Assembly: GCF_002234675.1 (NCBI RefSeq)
Contig: NC_019867.2
Coordinates: forward strand, 4,854,001-4,918,000
DNA: 64,000 nucleotides
Direction: 5' to 3'
Source of the DNA: Oryzias latipes
Lineage: Eukaryota; Chordata; Actinopteri; Beloniformes; Adrianichthyidae
Shown: one piece after another, positions 1 to 10,115 of the stretch
Numbering within the stretch: the stretch's first letter is position 1
Layout of the letters: each line of letters opens with the position of its first letter
Notes under the pieces: generated by a model
What the model saw: the letters and a program-made list of their open reading frames with translations, nothing else
Told to the model about the DNA's origin: nothing
Databases searched by the model: none
Made by a program: the position numbers and the translations under genes

Positions 1-2454
1 AACCAGCCTCTAAGATTCCTCTGGCCTTCCTGGCTGCCTAGCAACCCAGAGGAATGGACAATGCCGCCCGTCTGAACCTAAAGTCCCGACTACTCCTGTT
101 TTCAGAAAAGTGGATAGTGCTTCTTTGGACTAAACACAACTGCAGTGAATCTGCAAACCTTTTTAGTTTTTTGGGAAATGGAGGTAAATTTGTTTTCCCA
201 TGATCCTGATAGACAGAAAGGGAGAAAAAGAGGCAGATCTGCAGCCATCCAGGAGCTCTATTGTTAAAAGAATCCCTAGCTGGCTTTGCGAGCCGAAGCC
301 CTTCGAAGCTGAACAAGCAAAAAAAAAAAAAAAAAAAAAAAAAAGCAGCACAGCTTCCAGTTTGTTCCTTCAGCATGGCTTGTTGCATTATCAAAGCTGA
401 CAGAGTTGGAGGAGGGGGCCGACGCCAGCACAGCTCAAACTTACATGGATAAGGAAGCCCCCAAAAACTTTTATCTCCTTATTATCTGTTTGTAGTGTCA
501 CACCATTTTTTTAAGAGACCAAAAAAAGAAAAGAGGAACAGCTGAGTCAGCATTTTATTAGAATGAGGGCTCTGATTAAATCTGCGGTTTTTATTTATTT
601 ATTCACAAACAGACAAAAAGTAGCTTATCATTTAAATATTAAAACATGAATAGAGAACATTAACAAAAAAAATATTTTTTTCAGGTGTGCTGTATTATTC
701 GTTATACATTTTGAATCTTGGATGAACTTTATTTGTTACTCATTTTGATGAGAACTGATGATGTCATGACTCTTTGGCTGATTAATTAATGATTAACTTT
801 CATTTTCAAACACAAAATAAAATAGTTAGATATCAGGATAAACAGGAAAAGTGATAAAATGCATGAAAAAGGAGTGTGTTAAAGAAATTCTAACACAACA
901 CCACATATTATTCCAACCTCATATCTTACTATATTCTATGCACAACATGCAACAATTATTCACATAAACACAGAAAAATAAAACGTTTTAAAATACATCC
1001 ATTCATTCAAAGACACTAAATCAAATAATTATCTTCTATACAATGCAAACGCTCTATTTACAAAACTAAGCAAAAAAAAAAAAAAAAAGACTATTGACAA
1101 ACATTCAAACAGAGGCGGAGCTAGAATATTTTATAGGAGGGGGTTGGATGGGTGGAGGCAGAAGACTTTGGAAGGGTGGCAAAACACCAGAAGGGATTTA
1201 CAAATGAAAAGATTAAGAACACGCATTTCTAATAGTTTTCATTTTTATTGGTTTTATTTCATTGAAAAATAATACTGTTGTTTTAAGAAAATTGAATTGA
1301 TGATTTCTTAATCTTTGTCGATGATAGTAATTTTGACTTAAAAATCAGTGGGGCAAAGCTATTTGCTGAGGGGCAGCTGCCCCCCCCCCCTTTACCCCCG
1401 TAGCTGCGCCCCTGCATTTATTATTTTTTGATGTACTTTGTTTATCTGTGGTCTTAACAGAAGCCTTTCTGGCTTCTTCTACCTCTCTGCACATTTAACT
1501 GCTGTAACCTAAATATTCTCTGGTATCTCCTTTTGTTTTATGCAAAGCTGTTTTGTGCTGAATACATAAATAAATAGATTTACGATAATTGACCATATTG
1601 ATTAGTTAACAATAAGCAATAGAAATCCATTCATCAAATATATATTATTCATTATTTCCTCTTTTATGTTGCAAGAACCGAACACTTGGTGTCACAATTT
1701 GATCCGTTTTTCATTTCTACATGAGGCAGTTCAACAATATGTTGATAATGAGAGCTCTGGTTAATAAATAAACAGATCAAATGTTTGCTGATAAACAAAT
1801 TATGATGTTAAAACCACACAGCAACTCAGGTTTTATTTATTTCCATCCCAACCTTTTTTTTATATACATATACATTTATATATGATTTTTTCTTAATTAT
1901 TCACATCTTTAAAAGTTCCAGAATGGAAGGTTTTTATTGAGCATTTCTATCATTTCTTTTCCAGGAAAGCTAAAATGTGCAGAATGTGACATGATAGAGG
2001 GCCAGAAAAGCTGCAAAAACAGGAAGATTCACTCAGAGCAATCTGATGCAGACCACCTTATTAGGAGCCCCCTCGGCTGTGATGTAATGAGAACGCTGCA
2101 ACCAGATTAAACTGGACTTGGGACCAGAGCGCAGGGCTCAACTTTACACTCCGCTGCCGTCCTATGAGCATCGCCTTCCCATCAGGAGATTGGTGCTGCG
2201 CGCCGAGTTTCGCGAAAACAACTCCTAATATGTTCAAAGGAAGACTTAACCCGGGAGAGCGCAGCGCGGAGACAATGGAGGTGCAACCTACATTTCAGCC
2301 ACTCACTCGGCTTCTTCCTTCCCCGTCTGTTGGATGCGCCCCACCGCGCAGAAAAGCCGCTTTAAGTCCGATTTAAAGCTTTTTTCCCTCATCTGTATTG
2401 TATACATCATTGAATTGTGTCTGCACACATGCACTCTTGCATTTTCAAACTTAC
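1..2454 (-). other. part of gldc intron 2, no exon seen
   Basis: This stretch lies downstream, on the minus strand, of the gldc exon 2 donor site, so it should be intronic. I found no segment resembling the next gldc exon. It contains A-runs at about 319-344 and 1072-1088, AT-rich unique DNA, and one probable hAT remnant (1110-1414). Nothing else is supported. Confidence 0.6.
1110..1414. mobile_element. hAT-like non-autonomous element, decayed
   Basis: The left end reads CAGAGGCGGAGCTAG and the right end, reverse-complemented, reads CAGGGGCGCAGCTAC, giving imperfect terminal inverted repeats of about 15 bp. A CAGRGGCG-type start is typical of hAT elements. The flanking 8-mers (CATTCAAA and CATTTATT) only partly match, so the target duplication is weak. 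The interior is non-coding and has a C-run near the right end. Confidence 0.45.
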
Positions 2455-2916
2455 AGATCGGATCATCCATCTTCAAACTCCTCTGAAGGCGGATGGAAGC
2501 TGGAACTGTGTTTTCGATCAGCTGATCGATTGACTGCAAACATCAATGAAATAAAAGTGACCGCAACGAAAAGCGGTGGGATCATCGTGTTGATGACACT
2601 TTGGAGTCTTAGTTCTTCTTCTTACCTCGAGTCCCAGGACATCCAGCATGTCCCTCTTCTCCCTCTCACCTGGACCGATGTGCCGCTCTGCGAAGTCATC
2701 GTGTCTGGGTAGGATCCTCTCGATGCGCCTGGAGGAGGCGGCGGCTGCGGACGTCCTCAGCCCCCGGGCGGCGGTTGTCAGGGACGCCGACCCGCCGCGG
2801 AGCCCGCTCGGGAGTTTCCAAACCACGCCGCTTTTGTGTCTCAGATGCCCACGCGGCGCGCTGGGATTCACCGATTTAGCCAGGAGGACCCCCCACGACT
2901 TGGCGCACTTCTGCAT
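2455..2916 (-). CDS. gldc: glycine decarboxylase (glycine cleavage system P protein), exons 1-2, partial
   Basis: This is the 5' end of the P protein, which decarboxylates glycine with pyridoxal phosphate in the mitochondrial matrix and passes the aminomethyl group to the H protein. Exon 1 is 2626-2916, with ATG at 2914-2916 and donor GTAAGA. Exon 2 is 2455-2533, with acceptor TTGCAG and donor GTAAGT, ending in phase 1. Exon 1 encodes an Arg/Ser/Ala-rich leader fitting a transit peptide, then the family signature [16 protein letters not shown] at about residues 72-87. Exon 2 continues [16 protein letters not shown] and KMDDPI, as in vertebrate GLDC. The remaining exons, including the PLP lysine, are outside the window, so activity cannot be judged. 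The assignment rests on motif order and splice phase. Confidence 0.9.
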
Positions 2917-3150
2917 CTCTTAGTTATTCACTTTTTTGTCTTTTTTTTTTTTTTTTTTGGACAAAACTCCCCGGAACTAGCACGAGCCCCTTTCCTCCCT
3001 TCAACGAGCCCGATACCGATCTGTTGTGGGGGGGAAGGAGGAGGAGGAGATACAACCAACTCCTTCAAAGCTGCCGAGTTTTATAGGCGATAACGGCTGC
3101 AGGCGAGCGGACCAATCAGGGCGCAGGAGCGGGCGGTGACGTAGTGACGA
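2917..3150 (-). promoter_or_regulatory. gldc promoter and 5' UTR
   Basis: Immediately upstream of the gldc ATG is a GC- and CpG-richer stretch. On the minus strand a TATAAAA box lies at 3079-3085, about 165 nt before the ATG. Further upstream is a CCAAT box (CCAATCAGG on the plus strand, 3112-3120) and a CRE-like TGACGTAG near 3137. Transcription would start near 3050. A poly-pyrimidine run lies at 2938-2958 in the inferred leader. The arrangement is seen directly; promoter activity is inferred. Confidence 0.5.
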
Positions 3151-3655
3151 GCCCCGGTGAAACAGCTGTGGAACTTCCTCACGTGCTCAGCTTCCATTGA
3201 CCAAAAGGAGCAGAAAAGCAGCCCACGTTGAAAGTCCGATGCTTTCATGGACTTTAACCAACAAGAAGATGGACTGTCTGATAAAGTCTGAGCGCCACGG
3301 ACGTGACACGCATGCGCGTGGATCCTCATCCATTCAGACAGAACCTGCCGAGGACAAGTTACTTCCAAACTTCATTAGGAATAAATTCAGTTTAAAAGAA
3401 TATTATCGAAATAGAAATGTCAGTACTAAATACTTATTTGAAATAATTTATACTTAAGATTTTTCTTAAATATTTTTGCCAAATAATGTCAAAAATGTAT
3501 CTGCGCTTTAAAAAAGTTACTTAAGAGACCATATTAATCATGAAAAATTAAAATTATTAGAAACACTTTCACAATAACTAGAAACACTTTCACAATAGGT
3601 CAAAAGATGATTAAAGTGGGACTTAAAATAACCTGAAACTATTATTTAAAAAAGA
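3151..3655. other. intergenic, nothing recognised
   Basis: Upstream flank of gldc. Past the GC-rich promoter the sequence becomes AT-rich, with no open frame, RNA or repeat that I can name. Confidence 0.4.
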
Positions 3656-4150
3656 GTCTTAAAGTTCTGCTGCTGGTTTACAATGCGTTGAATAGTTTAA
3701 CACCAAAAATATGATTACCCTCCTCATCTAGTGTCTTCCAGTCAGACCTCTCCGCTCCTCTGGATCCAGTCTGTTAAATACATGTTTAATTACGTAACAG
3801 AGATTGCATTTTAATAAAGATTTAAAATCAAATGTTGATATGCCAGATGTTAGCAGCTGGCTAATTTCCATCTGCAGTCCAAAAATGGAAAAGCTGCTTC
3901 AGCTGCTCCATATCTAGACTTCCAGAAAACCGTAGATCAGCTGAAACACTCAGTTTGGTTTAAAGACCACCTGTTCTCAGCTACATTTGGATAGTTTTAA
4001 GTAAACGTTTACATCTGCATTTTTACTTTAAACTTAGTTTAAATTCAGTTCTTTTTCACTTTTTTAAATTGTCATACTTTTATTGTTTTATATAAAGCAC
4101 TTTAATTTGTCTTTGTACATGAAATGTGCTACAAATAAACTTGCATTGGA
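3656..4150 (+). mobile_element. LINE 3' relic (L2/Maui-like)
   Basis: Broken frames resemble the C-terminal end of L2-type reverse transcriptases. The segment ends in a typical tail: a CACTTTAATTTG-like block, then GTGCTACAAATAAACTTGC at about 4126-4144. A similar tail recurs near 11740-11790. There is no intact frame. Family placement is by resemblance only. Confidence 0.35.
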
Positions 4151-5440
4151 AATTAAACTAGTTTCTGACTCAATTAAGTCAATTGATAAAAAGAATTTTA
4201 CTATGTAAAAACAATTCTGTCATTTTACAGTAAAAACCTGTGGTTCCCAGAGGTCATGTAGGAGGTCATGGACAGTATTCCTTTCTTTATCAGGAATATA
4301 TTCCGTAATTAACCTGTGGTAGGTGAAATCCACGAAGTGGGATGAAAAACCCCTAAAGACACTTTTTAAAGACTTTTCTCGGAAAGACGTGAACATTTTC
4401 ACATTTTCTCTCTTTCTGAACTTTCAAAGTTCAGAAAAATAAGCAAAAAATTACAGGAAAAACAAAGATCTGTATGTGGCGAGCTAAAAGCATTCTGTAC
4501 AGGAAACAGCACGGATGAGATTGACTGACAAGGTTAAACTGAACACAATGTGCTATTAAAAAATAAACACAGTAGCATGCAACATTCACAAAAATTCTAC
4601 TTTACAATTTATTTTGGCAACCACTATTTCTTTTCTTTAAAACAAAACTGATTTTTTTTCTGATCTTAATCATATAGATCTGTGAGAATTAGCTGAAAGG
4701 CTTTCAATTTGTCTTTTTTTTTTTAGACATCCTGTATTTTTGTCTGGAATATCTGAAGAATACTCAAACTTCTTTTCAATGAAACACATCAGAGGTCCAG
4801 GAGTTTTTTGGAAAATCCAGATGTTTATGTCACACAAGACCTTGTATTCTTTCTGGTATGTCGTGTCTTTGTTTTTGGAGCTCCCTTATTTTTGCCAGTT
4901 ATATTTTATCGTTGAATCGTGATTACTGGTAATTACTGAATAAAGCCTGCACCTCTTTCCAGGTTTTTCTGGTTTGCTGTGACCAAGATTAATAATCAGT
5001 CCTCCAGTTGCTGCAGCTTTAAGTGTGAGTCACCATAAAATAATTGTGCCTGTTGCCACAGCATGTTCAAACTAACTGGTATAAAAACAAATACCCTCTT
5101 TGTGTTTATCATGTGTTTCTGCGAAACTCTTTGCCAAGTTGAAATCTGGAATTTGGCAAAACAATGAAGATTTGTTTAGGTGCATTGGTTGGGATTCACT
5201 AAACCAAGAGAAAATCAGGGCACTACCTTTTTTTTTTTTTTTTGGTAAAGTCAGGTATTGTTTTTGGATAGACAGGGCATTTTTTCACATCTGTCCAATC
5301 AGTTTGACAGTAATGTCTTTGTGTGTGTTTTTGTCACAGTCAGTAACTTCCAGATGTTCTGGTGTTCTTGCGTCAGTCTTACCTCCTCATCTGTCTTGTT
5401 TGAACAGATATCACAGGAGTTTTAAACCTGTTCATCCTTG
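4151..5440. other. intergenic, nothing recognised
   Basis: AT-rich unique sequence with short T-runs (for example 5227-5243). No exon, RNA gene or named repeat is supported. Confidence 0.4.
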
Positions 5441-5582
5441 TTCTTGTAGTTCTCATGTGACACATGTTCTAATGGTTGTATTATCTGGTGGATGTGTTCT
5501 TGTAGTTCTCATGTGACACATGTTCTAATGGTTGTATTATCTGGTGGATGTGTTCTTGTAGTTCTCATGTGACACATGTTGG
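5441..5582 (+). repeat. minisatellite block A, 56-bp unit
   Basis: The phrase TTCTTGTAGTTCTCATGTGA recurs at 5441, 5497 and 5553, an exact 56-bp period. Each unit continues with CACATGTT and a TTATCTGGTGG segment. The array stops abruptly at about 5583 where an interspersed repeat begins, and resumes with a shorter unit at about 6770, so the two blocks appear to be one array split by an insertion. Confidence 0.85.
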
Positions 5583-6765
5583 TTCGATTCAATTCAATTT
5601 TATTTGTATAGCCCAAAATCACAACAACAGTCGTCTCGATGGGCTTCGAAGTGAAAAATAAACTCAAAAGGATCATGAATACAAAGAATTCAATAGGAAA
5701 ATACTAAAATGAACTAACAAACTGACTAAACTTTACTGGCATCCCTGCCTTTAGACCCCCCTTCACGGTATGGAAATACTCCTAAAAAAAACGGATTCTG
5801 GAAAAAACGAAGAAACCTCAGGGGTGCCCACATGAAGGAGGGATCCTCCCCCAGGACGGACAGGCGATTTACCAGAACTCTTAGAGAAGAATTAACGTAT
5901 CTAACCCCACAACTACATATATAAAGTCCAGCAGACGAGCTTCATCCAGCCGTGGTTGGGGGGACAGTCAGGGGCGCGAGTCGAGCCGGAGACAGGAACC
6001 ACAGCCAGGTGTAGGAGCGGGAGCAAAGGCGAGGTAAACGGTCAGGAACAGAGCAGAGATGAGCCAGAGATGAGTCAGAGGCAGGATCCACAGCCAGGTG
6101 TAGGAGCAGGAGCAAAGGGGAGGTAGACGGTCAGCAACTGGAGCACGGATGAGCCAACTGGAGTCTGGAAGCACTCCCACTCCCCAGGAGGGGAGAGGGA
6201 AAGAGTGACAATACATGAATCGCACTGCACCAAACACAGGCATGGAGAACTAAATGATGAATAATGATCAAGAATAGAGAAGAGAGGAAGGGTAGAAGTA
6301 GATGAGAAAGGACAGAACCCCAGTGCACCATAGTTACCCCAGCTTCAATTTCAAGCAGCCTTTTAAAACAAATAGTTATTGTTATTAAGTTTAATTTAAA
6401 CACATTACCATTAAGTTGAATATTCTCTGAATACTAACTAGTCTGATAATAAGCCTGTCCAGAGAGGAATGTTTTCAGTCTAACTTTGAATGTAGAAACT
6501 GAGTCGCCTCTCTTACATGAGCTTTGAGCTTATTCCATAAGACAGGGGCTTGGTGGCTAAACGCTCTACCTCCAACCGTACTTTTACTAATTCTAGGAAC
6601 CACAAGCAGTCCTGCATTTTGCGAGCAAAGTGTTCTTATTGGATGGTAAGTGACTATGATGTCATTAATATAGGACGGGGTCAGTCCATGTAAGGCCTTA
6701 TAAGTTAACTGGAGGATCTTGAAGTTGATTCTAGAATCAACTGGGAGCCAATGGAGCTAAACTAA
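5583..6765 (+). mobile_element. teleost interspersed repeat interrupting the minisatellite
   Basis: About 1.2 kb of non-coding sequence starts with an ATTCAATTTTATTTGTATAG phrase and a 'gggcttcga' block, and ends with an 'actgggagccaatgga' phrase. A second copy of the left part lies at about 60613-61020. Short frames here are stop-bounded noise. The two ends join the two halves of the minisatellite. I do not recognise the superfamily. Confidence 0.6.
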
Positions 6766-7000
6766 CACAATACAACCAGTATTATCTGGCAGTTGTGTTC
6801 TTGTAGTTCTCATGTGACACATGCTGGTTGTATTATCTGGTTGTTGTGTTCTTGTAGTTCTCATGTGACACATGTTGGTTTTATTATCTGGTGGTTGTGT
6901 TCTTGTAGTTCTCATGTGACACATGTTGGTTTTATTATCTGGTGGTTGTGTTCTTGTAGTTCTCATGTGACACATGTTCCAGTGGTTGTGTTGTCTGCTG
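6766..7000 (+). repeat. minisatellite block B, 51-bp unit
   Basis: The same core as block A starts at 6798, 6849, 6900 and 6951, an exact 51-bp period. The unit differs from block A by a 5-bp deletion near the 'ttctaatgg' segment. Translations give a spurious Cys/Ser/His repeat on one strand and a Met/Arg/Thr repeat on the other, neither likely to be coding. Confidence 0.85.
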
Positions 7001-7464
7001 GTTGTGTTCTCTTTAGTGCTCCTGACTAACAGCAATGCAGATGTGTCCTTTGTAGTGGAATTTCTAAAACTGAATGTCCCCCAACCGTGGAATATGCCTG
7101 AAATACCTCCTTTTGGTGCCAGCAGAGGCCGTTTGGGGCTTTTCAACGATACCAAATTTAAAGGGGTGGGGCTCTGGGAATTGTAGTTTTTGGTTGATTT
7201 TGAAAATATTAACTGGACACATTTTTTCCCCTTTTGATGGTCAAGTGTTCAGATCTTCCAGAGAGTTGAAGTTCATCTTCATCATGTTGCCTTGCTTTAA
7301 CTAAAATATTTTATTTGTTTTGTGACTTGGAGCGGATCTGCTTTGTGGTCTCTATTTTACTTCCTGTTTGTCTCACTACAAGCTCCTGTAAATTTCTTGT
7401 TCGTCTTTCTTGTCCGTCAGACCTCACATGGTCCTAAAGAGAGTTCCTCCAAATCTATCTGTAA
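7001..7464. other. intergenic, nothing recognised
   Basis: Unique-looking sequence between the minisatellite and the first TTAA-MITE. No gene is supported. Confidence 0.4.
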
Positions 7465-7669
7465 CCCTTGTGCTATCCTAGGCACTTCACCATTGGGAGT
7501 TGGGTCATCTAGACCCACTAGACAGAACGCTGAACCTTTTTTCTTCAATGATTTGTGAACCTCACTGGTGTCCATGGATTACATGAAATCTTTCCACCTT
7601 TTTCCACCTTTGTCATGGTAGGGAGAACACGTCAGTGTAAGGGTGGGGTCATCTAAGAAAGCACAAGGG
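7465..7669 (+). mobile_element. TTAA-flanked MITE, copy 1
   Basis: The element begins CCCTTGTGCTATC and ends with a diverged complement, GCACAAGGG, and is followed by TTAA at 7670-7673. The left flank is GTAA, a one-base decay of TTAA. TTAA duplications and 13-bp CCCTTGTGCTATC-type termini point to piggyBac-type mobilisation (inference). The interior is non-coding and shared with at least seven other copies in this window. Confidence 0.8.
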
Positions 7670-7789
7670 TTAAGAAGGACCTCTCTTCTCTACTGTCAGT
7701 TTGCTCGCTCTCACACTGAAAATCTGTTGGCCATTTATATAAACCATTTGTTGGTTGAATGCTTTTTCCTGTTTCTCTTTCTTTATTAT

Positions 7790-7956
7790 CCCTTGTGCTA
7801 TCCTATGACAAAGGTGGATAAAGGTGGAAAGATTTCATGTAATCCATGGACATCAGTGAAGATCACAAATCATTGAAGAAAAAATGTTCAGCGCACTGTC
7901 GAGTGGGTCTAGATGAGCCAACTCCCAATGGTAAAGTGCCTAGGATAGCACAAGGG
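7790..7956 (-). mobile_element. TTAA-flanked MITE, copy 2, inverted
   Basis: Reverse-oriented copy of the same family, from CCCTTGTGCTATCC at 7790 to a terminal AGCACAAGGG ending at 7956. The flanks are TTAT and TTAC, one base away from TTAA. It lies about 120 bp from copy 1 in opposite orientation. Confidence 0.75.
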
Positions 7957-8322
7957 TTACAGTATCTTCTGCCATTTTTTGGCACTTAACTCCTTCTACA
8001 ATTTTGTCAGCTATTTTAACCATTAAACTATTAAAATGTTCAGCTTTTTCCAGCTATGACTTTTGGTCCTTTAAATCCTTGAATTTTCAAGATATTCCAG
8101 GATTTTTGCCTCCATTGAAATAAATGGGGAATCCATGAAAACCTTTGCTTCTTTCTGTGGTGCAGAAGCTCGCTGGTTCGATAGCTGTCGCTCGCATTTT
8201 TCACAAAAATATCTTTGTTGTTATTGTGCTGTTTTCACTTTATTTATGGTCTACTTTGATCATTTCTTTATTTTTTGCCAATTATTACCCGATCCATTAT
8301 CATTCAGCAATATAGCATTTAA

Positions 8323-9399
8323 CCCTTGTGCTATCCTAGGCACTTCAACATTGGGAGTTGGGTCATCTAGACCAGTGTTTTTCAACCTTTACTGAGCCAC
8401 GGCACACTTTAACTTTGACAAAAATCCCGCAGCACACCAGCATCCAAAAAAAAAAAAAAAAGGAGAAACTCATAGTCTGTATTGATCAACAGTCCCTCCG
8501 CAATCTCACATGCATTTTTGTGATAATTATTGTGGCAGAAAAAGCTGGAAGTTGCAGCTTTTTCTTCTAAAATATGTAATAAAAGTTAATTTAAAAGATT
8601 TAAAACCTGTTTGATGTGTGTTCGATGTTGTTTCAAGATGTTTAACAAGAAAGACTCATTGTAGTGCAGAGACGCTGTCACTTTAACCCGATGCATCATG
8701 GGAGATGTAGTGATGGCAGACAGACTCTCGTCTCTGAGCTTCATTGTTTTGTTCACTTGTTCCACGGTCTGACACCGGACTCTGTGGAAAGTTACACCGC
8801 TAAAGACGAGCTTTAGGTGGTATTTTTGTTGGAACTGAGAGACTTTATGAGCAGAATCAGAACAAGGAAGTGAAGACTTTAACCACTTCTGATTGGTCAG
8901 ACTGATGACATGTGATTAAGCCTCCAAGAATGATTGGTGGACACAGTTAAAGGGGCGGGACTTTTCCAAAAACAGCTGAAGCTGCGGCTAAATCCCGGTA
9001 CCATCATTCTTATCAAAGTGTCTTTAAAAGAAAAAAATCAACACAAAGAAAAAAGTATTTTACGATCTTTCATATTCCTAACTACTCAGTGTTTTATCAG
9101 GGCCTGTTTGGATGAACACAGAGCTGATATCCTGGAGATGGTAAATGTTTTTAGATCAGTCAATGAGGGCAATTTCCCACGACACAGCTGACCATCTCCC
9201 ACGGCACACTAGCGTGCCGCAGCACACCAGTTGAAAAACACTGATCTAGACCCACTAGAGGGCTCTGAACTTTTTTTCTTCAATGTGATCTTCACTGGTG
9301 TCCATGGATTACATGAAATCTTTCCACCTTTATCCACCTTTGTCATGGTAGGGAGAACACGTCAATGTAAGGGTGGGGTCATCTAAGATAGCACAAGGG
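8323..9399 (+). mobile_element. TTAA-flanked MITE, copy 3, split by a hAT
   Basis: TTAA at 8319-8322 precedes CCCTTGTGCTATCC. The copy runs to 8372, is interrupted by the hAT at 8373-9243, then continues from 9252 to GCACAAGGG at 9399. Removing the insertion and one duplicated 8-mer restores a MITE of about 200 bp colinear with copy 1. Confidence 0.85.
8373..9243. mobile_element. non-autonomous hAT inserted in the MITE, perfect 8-bp duplication
   Basis: Both ends carry the perfect 14-bp inverted repeat CAGTGTTTTTCAAC. The 8-mer ATCTAGAC is duplicated exactly at 8365-8372 and 9244-9251. Subterminal GCACAC motifs appear near both ends. The 871-bp interior has no transposase frame. Terminal sequence and 8-bp duplication are diagnostic of the hAT superfamily; the Charlie-like label is only a resemblance. 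Confidence 0.92.
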
Positions 9400-10115
9400 T
9401 TACCCCTGCATTTTCTTCTGGAAATGCAGCTCCTAGTTTATATTTAGGATTATCTGAATTTCTTTCAATTATCTGGACTAACTTACAGAGTAAAAAATTA
9501 AAACAAGTTAACAGAAAATGTGAAAGCCTTTGTGTCAGTTCTATGCATTTTAGTTAATGTATAAAAAAAAGGGAAGTGTAGCACAGACTATACTGTATAC
9601 ATGTGAATTTCAGAATATTATAAGTGTTACTGCATCATATAACAATGTATTTTGTATGTTAATCAGTTAGAATATTTGTATTTGTAAATATATATTTAAA
9701 AAAAAACCTTTGCTTCTTGGTAACTTACAAAAAATAAAATACTTTTCAGTCTTTTATTGCACCTTTTAAAGCTCTTTGCTTTTTTTAATTAAAAATAATA
9801 CAATAGACTTTAATGTTTGTAAAAAAAAAACATAACTGTTCCAGCTTTCACTATGTTCTGATGAAACCCTCCGGGTGTGTTTTGGAGCCCAGAAACTCTG
9901 GTATTTTCCTGAAAACATGGAGCCAAAGAAAACTGGTGAGTTGTGACCAAAGACCCAGATACTTTTATAATTGTTGGAGGGCTGAAACAAACCAGGACTG
10001 CTATAGGAACAACACATTCTTCGTGAGCAAAATAGTCATCTACCACATCTGATAAATGAAAAAATGAAAAACCCCACAGTGTGATCCACTATTTGGTTAC
10101 ATCTCTTGTTTTTCC
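9400..10115 (-). other. 3' flank and probable 3' UTR of coq2
   Basis: On the minus strand this follows the coq2 stop codon. A minus-strand AATAAA lies at 9753-9758, about 360 nt past the stop, and would give a short 3' UTR. The rest is AT-rich with no other feature. Confidence 0.45.

Noticed and set aside
163-452. Several short open frames with poly-Phe or poly-Lys
   Set aside because: They are created by the A-run at 319-344 and lie inside gldc intron 2; no domain or splice support.
6798-6990. Regular direct repeats considered as a CRISPR array
   Set aside because: Units are contiguous with no unique spacers, and the genome is eukaryotic.
6757-7155. Repetitive protein frames with CSSHVTH or NMCHMRTTR units
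   Set aside because: Direct products of the 51-bp minisatellite in two frames. 51 is divisible by three, so frames stay open by construction.
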